Source of the DNA: Phyto melanocephala
Taxonomy: Eukaryota > Arthropoda > Insecta > Diptera > Rhinophoridae
NCBI GenBank assembly: GCA_941918925.1
Contig: OW799233.1
Location: 137,400,533-137,464,532 of the forward strand
Length of the DNA stretch: 64,000 bases
Direction: 5' to 3'
Position numbers and translations under genes: made by a program
The notes under the pieces: generated by a model
What the model was told of the DNA's origin: nothing
The model's input: the letters and a program-made list of their open reading frames with translations, nothing else
Database searches by the model: none
Shown: positions 55,661-64,000 of the stretch, piece by piece
Layout of the letters: each line of letters begins with the position of its first letter
How positions within the stretch are numbered: position 1 is the first letter of the stretch

Positions 55661-56384
55661 TCAATAATACGAGTTCTGTTATTAAACTTCTCTCAATAGC
55701 TGTTATTTTTGTCAAGTTTATATTCCTTTAAGCTTGTAAAAGATATAAATATAAAAGTCGTGTGTCGAACATTTAGAAGTAATTTTTACTATGTTCCATA
55801 AATATGTCCTACCATATCAAAAATAATTAGAAATTTTAAAGTCAAACATTTTTAAACACAGTCCACTAAAAAATAGACGTTAAATAAAATGACAAATTAG
55901 TAGGAGTTTTAAAGATTCGTCACAATCTTATCCATCATTAAGACTTGTTCGACTTTATTCGAAAACATTTAAGTTCGTTTTTGTTATTGCTGCTGTTAGC
56001 TGTTGTTATTGTTTTTTTTTGTAGTTGCTAGTGCTATAGTTGTTTGCTACCACTTAGATACTTCCAGTTTTCTTGAATATTTTTGTTTTTATGTCTTTAG
56101 TTGAATTTCAGGCTTTAAGAGATTCGGTCGCATTTTGTAATTCAAAAGTGTACTCATCGGACGAGGTGTGTGTCTAAAATTTCGTTCATTCAATCTATAC
56201 AATTGTTGCGTGCATTTAAAAAAGTTTAACAAAACGTGTTGCTGTTACACTCACTAATAAAAACAATTGAAAACATTCGTTTTCATTTATTCACTGTTTT
56301 CCATTTTGTTACTCTCCTTTGTGATTTAGCATTTTATCACGATATAAAAAAAAAAAAAAATATAATTAAAAAAAATTATTAAAA
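55661..56384. other. Intergenic DNA with no gene seen
   Basis: Slightly GC-richer around 56,115-56,175 (gattcggtcgcattttgt, catcggacgaggtgtgtgtc), which could be a 5' UTR or enhancer, but no coding exon follows. Confidence 0.35.
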
Positions 56385-57182
56385 ACAAGTAAGAGTGCTA
56401 TATTCGGCCATGCCGAATCTTATATACCCTTCACAACGTGTAGTCATGCAATAACAGTTGCTTGTATCACCATTCATCCCATATGAAATACGTACACGTA
56501 TGTATGTTAAAAAAACAAAAAAAAAAAAAAATTTAAAAAAAAAATTTAAAAAAAAAATTTTAAAAAAAATTTAAAAAAAAAATTAAAAAAAAAATTATTA
56601 TATATATAATATACATATATAAAACAAAAAAAAAAAAATAAAAAAAAAAAAATTAAAAAAAAAAATAATAATAAAAATATAAATAATATATTAAATAAAA
56701 AATAAAAAAAAAATAAAAAAAAAAATTAAAAAAAAATTTTTTAAAAAATTAAAAAAAATTTTTTTTTGGCTCAGTTGGGATTCGATGCCACGTTTTCTCT
56801 AACCAGTATACACGTTTGTATGTATGTATGTTGTTGTTGTAATGTTGTTTTTGTGAAAAAAAAATCGAGGTGGTCGTGGGTTTTTGCTCATATCTCAGTT
56901 GTTTATGTACCGATGTTTCTGATTTTCAATAGCGATCTACTCCCGAATATTTCTGATATTTTAATACCTTACCCGGGTTCAACCTATGTCGGGGGGCTTC
57001 AAAAAGTTGATTTCAACATACACACGGACAGACGGACAGACTGACAGGGCTTAATCGACTCCCCTATTCATAAGCTTTCAGAAAATATATACTTTATGGG
57101 GTCGGAAATGAAAATTGTAGAAATTTCACACGGAATGACAAACCTATATATACCCTTTTTCACTGTGTGAAGGGTATAAAAA
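56385..57182 (+). mobile_element. DINE-1-like element, full-length reference copy
   Basis: The best complete copy: ACAAGTAAGAGTGCTATATT, the hairpin ATTCGG-CCATG-CCGAAT, an A/T desert of about 250 bp, GGCTCAGTTGGGATTCGATG at 56,768, GTCY run at 57,022-57,040, GGGGTCGGAAATGA at 57,100, CACTGTGTGAAGGGTATAAA at the end. About 798 bp. No coding capacity. Confidence 0.82.
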
Positions 57183-57730
57183 TGTTAATGTTGCATTTGA
57201 TTGGAGTTTTATCATTATTTGTATCGATCACGATTATTTAATGTGGCATGATAATGCTAACGATGACGGTGTTTGGATCAAACAATGTATCGCTGTCGTT
57301 GTTGCTATTAACATTTTTCTTTCCAATTTAAGTATGAAGAGTTTGGCATGAATGTTGTTGTCTTGTGTGTGTGATGCGATATTGTGTTGTTGTTGATTTT
57401 AATTCATAAAATATCAATATTTAAACGCGTGTATGCTTCAAGCAAGAGTGCGTAAAAAACAAAATAATACTTTAATGATCTATAAATATTGTACTAAAAT
57501 AACTTTAAACGACCGTCTAATGGCTGACTTGTGTTTTATTCATTAATTGAGTGTGAATTATTTAAAATTTATATAAAAAAAATTATAACATAATAAAATC
57601 CAATAATCATTAAATACAAGTACATACATATAGTGTAAAATTACAATATTAACTGTTAAATGTTTATTAAAAAGAAAAAATTAAGCTTTAAAAAAAATAA
57701 AGAAATATCCCTAAACTGGTTTACAAATAT
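57183..57730. other. Unique DNA between two inverted DINE-1-like copies
   Basis: No gene. Comparatively complex, GT-rich sequence at 57,190-57,420 could be regulatory. It would form the loop if the flanking inverted copies paired. Confidence 0.35.
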
Positions 57731-58538
57731 TTTTATACCCTTCACACAGTGAAAAAGGGTATATATAGGTTTGTCATTTCGTATGAAATTTCTACAATTT
57801 TGATTTCCGACCCCATAAAGTATATATTTTCTGAAAGCTTATGAATAGGGGAGTCGATTAAGCCCTGTCAGTCTGTCCGTCTGACCGTGTGTATGTTAAA
57901 ATCAACTTTTTGAAGCCCCCCGACATCGCTTGGACTCGGGTGAGGTATTAAAATATCAGAAATATTCGGGAGTAGATCGCTATTGAAAATCAGAAACATT
58001 GGTACATAAACAACTGAGATATGAGCAAAAACCCACGACCACCTCGATTTTTTTTCACAAAAACAACATAACAACAACAACATACATACATACAAACGTG
58101 TATACTGGTTAGAGAAAACGTGGCATCGAATCCCAGCTGAGCAAAAAAAAATTTTTTTTATTTTTTTTTTTTAAATTTTTTTTTATATTTTTTTTTTATT
58201 TTTTATTTATTATATTATTTATATTTTTATTATTATTTTTTTTTAATTTTTTTTTTAAATATTTTTTTTTGTTTTATATTTATTATATATATTTTAAATA
58301 TTTAAAAAAAAAAATTTTTTTTTAAATTTTTTTTTTTTTAAATTTTTTTTTTATTTTTTTTTAACATACATACGTAAATTTATAGATTTACAATGGGATG
58401 TTTTTATATATGTATGTTTTTTATATGTATGTACGTATTTCATATGGGGAATGGTGATACAAACTACTGTTATTGCATGACTACACGTTGTGAAGGGTAT
58501 ATAAGATTCGGCACGGCCGAATATAGCGCTCTTACTTA
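57731..58538 (-). mobile_element. DINE-1-like element, full-length, inverted
   Basis: Same order as 56,385-57,182 but reversed, with both termini present (TTTTATACCCTTCACACAGT at 57,731; ATTCGGC hairpin and 'gcgctcttactt' at 58,507-58,537). Confidence 0.82.
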
Positions 58539-58777
58539 GAACATTCAACCAAAATTTGTTTTTATAGAAATTTTAACAATTTTGATCTAAAAAAAGGGAA
58601 TTTATAAAATTTAACGAAAACTTTAATTTATTTTGTTTTGACCTTTCATTAACAATATGTTGTTCTTATAAACGAGCTTAAGATCAGTTATTTTTATATA
58701 CATAAGTACAACATTTATCGAAAACTATGTAGGGTACAATATTTTGATGAAATATGTATCAAGATTTTCTCTCTGTG
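58539..58777. other. Short intergenic stretch
   Basis: Nothing recognised. Confidence 0.35.
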
Positions 58778-59043
58778 CGTCTCCATTAGCCATTGGTCTG
58801 TTGCGGCAACAAAAAGTTTTTTGTGCCCACCTGAATTTGTCTCGTGTAGACCAATCTTGTCGATATTTTGTTATTGTTCCAAGAGGGTTGTCAGAACATT
58901 TTTTCGCACAACGATGTCCGATATCAAAAGGAATTTTCAATATAAAAACAGCAACAAAATATACTTTTCACGTTTTCTCCATATCAAAGAACATGAAAAT
59001 TTTTTAACAGTTGTTCTGTTGGTGTCAGTGGCTAATGGAGACG
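58778..59043. mobile_element. Unclassified MITE, copy 1 of a pair
   Basis: Ends CGTCTCCATTAGCCA and its exact reverse complement (TGGCTAATGGAGACG). The interior (tttttgtgc.cacctgaattt, acgttttctccatatcaaag, aacatgaaaattttttaaca) matches the copy at 60,229. Open frames in both copies follow the repeat and are not genes. Target duplication unclear (TG against TA). Confidence 0.7.
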
Positions 59044-59689
59044 TAGAGTTAACAACTACAAGCTCTTTATTCGATCATGCTGAATCTGATGAACCTTCAC
59101 CATCATGTGTATAATGTGGCATAAGCCTAGATTTCATGATGTTTTCCTTTCTGACAAAAATGTTACAATAATTATGTTCTTAAAAAATGTACATGCAAGA
59201 ATGGAAATACCTATCGTTTCCTTTTCTGAACATGTTGCACAATTAACTGGCAAGAGTTGTGTAACAAAGTACCCTTTTTTCCGATGTGTTGTACATTATA
59301 TTACATATACATTAATGTCCAGTGTAAAATCAAGAAAATTTTCTGTTCCATTGAAAAAATGGACAGTTTTTTAAAGGTGTGTATAGACTGATAAAAATAT
59401 TATACATACTTAATGCAACATTTTTTAGAAAGGAAGACACCATTAGTGTTATACGACATTTCGCTTCTGGGCAATTTTGTTTCACACTTTTATAGTTGAC
59501 TCTATTCCATTGGTCACGTCCATATCGACCATTTCTATTGCCTACAGGATAAAAACGATTTCCGTTTGTAAACTCTAGAAAGAAGACCAAAGCAGTTGTG
59601 TTTTAATGCTTTTATCTAAGTTTCTAACCAATTTGTTAGATTTTCTAAGGAATAGTTTTTAACCCATAGCAAGCTTGAGGATCTTGTTG
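59044..59689. other. Intergenic DNA with no supported gene
   Basis: Frames of 86-89 codons on both strands (59,105-59,374; 59,590-59,330) overlap each other and show no domain, so I do not call them. Confidence 0.35.
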
Positions 59690-60000
59690 TATTAAACAAA
59701 ATTTTTTGCCTTAAACTTTACCGAATAATTTTTGTGATAAAAAAGAGGTAAATGGCAGTCGGGTTTATTTGCTTATATATTTTATAAAGTTGTGGGGCGA
59801 TTGTGTTAAAATCAAAAGCGTTTTAAAGTATATAAGTATCAAACATATGGGTGCTCGAAAATTTTGATATTAACAGACACGCGGACAAAATGAAATAGTT
59901 CAATCAATTTTTCAACTTATAAGCTTTCAGAAAGTATATACTTAATGGGGTCTGTAATTATTATTGCAGAAATTATAAACAGAATGACCAAACTATATAT
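59690..60000 (+). mobile_element. Old DINE-1-like 3' fragment
   Basis: Shared blocks in order: 'actttaccgaataattttt', 'tttatttgcttatat', 'gtggggcgattgtg', a vestigial 'acacgcggacaa', then 'aagctttcagaaagtatata', 'atggggtc' and 'cagaatgacc'. Strongly diverged. Confidence 0.5.
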
Positions 60001-60228
60001 AAAATTGGCACAACAAATTTCAATAAATTAATAGAAACAACCAACTATGTGCACATGTATTAAAATTTTTAGGCAAAATATTGATATGTTACCATTACAT
60101 ATGTATGTGTGTTATAAATAATTTATTTAAAATTTAATATAAACAAATAATTTTTATTAACAAAAGAAGAATTTCTTAAAACTTTATTTAAATAGAATGC
60201 AAATAAGATGATAATATAACATCACGTA

Positions 60229-60516
60229 CGGTCCACACCAGCCATCGATTTGTTCGAACAACGAACAATTTTTTGTGCGTACATGAATTTGCCTGGTGTG
60301 GACCGCTGTTGTCGATGTTTTATTCTTGTTCAAACAGCGTTGTCAAAACATTTGTTCGAACAACAATTGAATATGAAAGAAAGAGACGACACATACAAAT
60401 ATCAACAAAATACACTTTATACGTTTTCTCCATATCAAAGAACATGAAAAATTTTTTGACAGTTGCTCTGCCTACGTTTTGTTCTAGCCTGAACAAATCA
60501 ATGGCTCATCTAGACG
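60229..60516. mobile_element. Unclassified MITE, copy 2 of a pair
   Basis: Left end CGGTCCACACCAGCCATCGA, right end (reversed) CGTCTAGATGAGCCATTGAT. Interior matches 58,778-59,043, with extra 'tttgttcgaacaac' palindromic motifs. TA flanks on both sides (60,227-60,228 and 60,517-60,518) suggest a TA target. Confidence 0.65.
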
Positions 60517-61083
60517 TAAAGTCAATTAGGCGTGCTTTGTAAAAATTGTCCCTAAAGATCAACGTTATATTGTCGATAATTATTATATAATTAGATAATA
60601 GAAAAAAAATTTATCTCCAAATATAAAAATCACATTTTTATCTATAGTTCTTTTTAAATAAAAAGCATATCAAAACTTGAGATAGCTTATCTATGTACAT
60701 TAAATGGTGAGTTTGTTGGTAACGGAACCTAAAAAGCTGTTTAGCTGAAGTTTTATTTAAAAATTATAAATTTATAAAACAAAATGCCTAATGTTCATAA
60801 CTTAGATATCTTAGGTGTCAAAAATGATAAGCTAAAATATTGGAATATCTAGGTGGCGCTGTAGCAAAATAATTTTACTTACATATCGCATTTGATCAAG
60901 CAGAGGGTATTAATTGAAAATTTAAACATTTTTTACTTTTACAAAATCAACTCACAACAAATACGTAAAAGAAACTGTGGATATAAAACCAAAAATAGAA
61001 AAGGGAAAAAAGCATAAAAATTTTCACGCAGTTTATTTAAAAACTATAAGATATATCCTACACTGTAAGCATGTTTAATATTT
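60517..61083. other. Intergenic DNA with no gene seen
   Basis: No coding region, RNA or repeat terminus recognised. Confidence 0.35.
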
Positions 61084-63070
61084 GTCGTTGCACAGAGGAG
61101 TATTTGACCTGAAAAGCTGGCCAAAAACGCAAAACTAAATTTTAAGAAATCTTAAAAACTAAGTACGCAGCTCGACAGCCAACAATATTTTACATTATAA
61201 TGTAAATTTTCAAGACTTTTACTTGCGATTTGTAGCTCTGAGACCCTGCTAAATTCAGGAAAGTGAAGAAAATTATATGAGATTTAAATGTTTTTTTTCG
61301 GTTTCTGGATGTTTATATGATATTTTTTTTGCGGCCAAACGAATAAAGGTTTAACAATAATTTTTTTTTCGCTGAAAGGTTCGATTAAAAGTTATTTAAA
61401 AAAGTAAAAAAAAAATTGAAATATGTTGAATATTTATGTTGAAACAATTAGTGCAAAAGCAACAAAAAAAAATTATGCACTTTTTTTGCAAAAAAAAGAA
61501 AAAGAAGAGGTTTTTAAAAGTGAGGTTAGCATATCTAAGAATTATGTTTGATACCACAATAAAATTTGGAATCTCTAATTTTAGAAACAAAAAAAAGGGT
61601 GCGCAAGTTTGCGCCATTATTTTGGACGATTTTTTAAAATTTTTACATTTCTTCTATTTTTGCTCATCAGGCACTTTTTCTTATACATTTATATCGTCAT
61701 AAACTTTTATGTTTTTATTTTTTATTGATTTCAACTGTTATTCACATCACTTTTCACACTTCACAATGTTAATACCTGTCTATAATTATAAATTTGAAAA
61801 ATTCTTTATTATCCCATAATAGTTATAAGGGAATATCCCACACATCCCCATAAAAGATATTTTTATATACCTGCTCTACAAAACATTATATGTTAAAAAA
61901 ATATATACCGAACCTAATAAGAATAATTATTAAAAGCATTTATCACCAAAATAAGTTTACAAAAAATAAATACAGAACATAAAAAATACATGGGCACCCA
62001 GGTATCAGGCTACTATCCAATTGTCAGCAGAAGCTGCCGAGGCCAGAAATAAGCGATTATATCGTACGAACTATTCGAGAAAATTCAGCAGAAGCAATAC
62101 AAATCGAGATGTCTTGAATAGGTTATTTCTGAGCAGTGACCCTTTTATAAGCTGCAGTATGCAAAGACAACGGATTAATAAAAAAGCTTTTTCATCAGAA
62201 ACCATCACACTTCTTCTTCCTGACACCGATGATGCAGCTAATAAGGATATAGTACATACGACGTAATAATTATTAAGGAATTTTTATTTGTTTATCTTTT
62301 CCGTATATTAAGTATTAAATAATATAAAATAAATATAAAAAAGCCTTTTTCATAAAAAAAATACTGTTTTATAAGAGCATTACAATTAAAAAAAAAAATT
62401 TTTTAATTAGAAGAATGAGTTTAAACCTTTAAAATCAACATTTGTTAATTGAGTTTTACTATTTATACCGACTTTTATTCCTCAGGAATGTGGCTTTTGG
62501 AAAAATTTTAAAAATTTAAATTTTTGGTTCTTAAATTTTTTTATGGCATTTTGAAAACAAAAAATTTGACGAATTTTGCAGGAAAAATTTTTTTTTCGCC
62601 ATTTAATTTTTAATAACTTCGAAATAGTAATAGATAGAAAAGAAATGTGTTTGGTTAGTTTAAGCAGAATTTTCCGGTGCATCTTCTGATTATTCTGCAA
62701 TTAAAATCGGATAATCCGTTTTCAAGTTATGACAAAATATATTAGGCAACCCAACGATTTAGAGAGTGAAATATGCCACGCCTTTAACAGAAAATCCTTA
62801 TGTACTAGAGAAAAACGGAAAACAGATTTGAATTAAGGGCATCAAAATCAATATAGTCCACATACTTTCATTTCTAGCAGAGACAAAAAAAAAATTTTTT
62901 TTTTGCGCAGTATACTTTTGTTGCGCAGTGTAATTTTTTCAAAATCTGCCACTAGATTTCTTATATCATACTACACCTAAAACTATCAAAAAACTAGAAC
63001 TTTTAATTCAAAAAACACGTTTAATAATTTTGGCCAGATTTTCAGGCCAAATACTCCTCTGTGCGTTGAT
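61084..63070. mobile_element. Candidate 2-kb DNA transposon defined by 40-bp inverted repeats
   Basis: 61,084-61,127 (CACAGAGGAGTATTTGACCT then gaaaagctggcc) and 63,028-63,070 are inverted repeats with about 4 mismatches in 40. True termini may lie further out: a second 'ctgtgcgttggga' occurs at 63,227. The interval contains one possible coding segment at 62,021. The superfamily could not be assigned. Confidence 0.5.
61995..62266 (+). pseudogene. Protein remnant inside the inverted-repeat element
   Basis: The open frame from about 62,021 reads LSAEAAEARNKRLYRTNYSR, KFSRSNTNRDVLNRLFLSSD and PFISC. Its composition and ordered, charged helices look like real protein. I have an impression of similar segments in uncharacterised, transposon-associated proteins of other invertebrates, but cannot name the family. 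Residues before it (61,995-62,020: YQATIQ) continue the theme without an ATG. No catalytic motif identified. Confidence 0.4.
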
Positions 63071-64000
63071 CGGATTTTTAAACCCGAGGTTGCCAATTTT
63101 GACGAACTGTAGAGCTAGCTTTTGCTGACACATGTAACGATTAAAAAGATTAGTCCTCTGCTAGGAGCTCCAGTTTGTAATGCAATTCCGATAAGTGTTT
63201 AGAAGTTACATGCCATTTTTGCTTCACTGTGCGTTGGGACCATTTTCGTGATATTCTAGTCACCACTATTATTTCAAGGAACTATTATTTTGAGTTAATA
63301 CAAAAGTTTTTAAAAAAAAGTTGTCATACATGTTCATATAAAAGTAATTATTTTGAGTTTGGCCTTTATTTAACTAAAAATTATCAAATTTGTTTTATTT
63401 AAATTTTATTGTATTTTGAGATGATACTGTTTTCTTGATAAAAAGAAAATTTAAAGAAAATGATAGCAACTAAAAAGTTAGATTTCTTTTAACTGAAAAA
63501 AAAAAAACTAAAGATAAACAAGTTAAATATATTTTTTAATGGGATTTTTTTAACATGATGCGTTATAAAATTCACTTAAAATGTAACGGCGAATAGTTTT
63601 TGACCTCAACTGAAAAATTAAAAATTTCGAGTTAATATGCTCTAGTTGATAGAGCGCGATATTTAAGTAATGCATCTAAAAATCATAACGAAATATGCGC
63701 TTCGCGTTTAGCTAGTCGAACTATATTTCTATTGAGTAAATGCTTATACACACAAATTAATTTCCTTTACACACATTTTATTGAATTATACGTAAACTTT
63801 TTGTCTATCCATGTTTTATTATTTAAAAATATTTTTATAATCGAAAATAAAAAAATACTGGCATGTGAACAAATGGACGTATAGCACATACAGCAGCAGT
63901 TGTTTACCATGTTATTAACATAAATGTGAAAATGAATCAATCAATTTAAAAATTAAGATGAAAAAAAGAAAATAAAATATTGAAAAGTTCAGTGGGATTG
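63071..64000. other. Terminal AT-rich DNA with no gene seen
   Basis: No coding region recognised up to the window end. 'ctctagttgatagagcgcga' at about 63,640-63,660 recalls a tRNA D-arm, but no complete tRNA fold can be built around it. Confidence 0.35.

Noticed and set aside
58744..59114. Frames of 87 and 97 codons as a gene, with a related one at 60,250
   Set aside because: They lie within a pair of inverted-repeat elements and extend across the element end into flanking DNA.
63636..63720. tRNA gene suggested by 'ctagttgatagagcgcga'
   Set aside because: Only a D-arm-like piece; no acceptor stem, anticodon arm or T-arm with GGTTCGA could be fitted.
1..64000. A novel multi-gene system such as a defence or biosynthetic cluster
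   Set aside because: This is animal DNA with three unrelated housekeeping or regulatory genes and transposons; no co-organised unknown genes are visible.

Overview
The window is extremely AT-rich insect DNA. Three intron-containing protein genes sit in a sea of transposable elements. The gene set (Golgi SNARE Gos28, mitochondrial translocase Tim22, and a MADF/Myb-SANT-like protein of the kind amplified in flies), the short introns and the repeats resembling Drosophila DINE-1/INE-1 all point to a higher (cyclorrhaphan) fly. A calyptrate such as a blow fly is my best guess. No prokaryotic operons, CRISPR arrays or rRNA were seen, and no convincing tRNA.

Layout. 1-17,493: no confident host gene. 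It holds mariner and Tc1 remnants, a Helitron copy, two dense clusters of DINE-1-like elements (1,545-3,600 and 13,811-16,503), a hAT MITE and long unique-looking AT-rich DNA. 17,494-20,355: the MADF-like gene, four exons, 311 aa. 20,356-26,306: intergenic, with a Helitron interrupted by a PIF/Harbinger element. 26,307-27,520: Gos28, five exons, 230 aa, with a DRE motif (TATCGATA) about 100 bp upstream. 28,761-35,665: Tim22, four exons, 193 aa. Its second intron has grown to 5.9 kb by insertion of a LINE, which itself carries a second LINE fragment and a nearly intact DD37-type mariner. 35,666-64,000: no confident host gene, but many well-bounded transposons, including three hAT-type elements with exact 8-bp target-site duplications (TSDs) and a three-level nest (hAT > TA-flanked element > short retroposon).

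The three genes act independently: Gos28 in ER-Golgi membrane fusion, Tim22 in import of mitochondrial carrier proteins, and the MADF protein probably in DNA binding in the nucleus. All three are on the + strand. I found no new multi-gene system. What stands out is how well the transposon insertions can be dated against each other: several have exact TSDs or exact empty sites visible in sister repeats inside the same window. Boundaries given for DINE-1-like fragments are approximate. Those described with TSDs are exact to the base as read.
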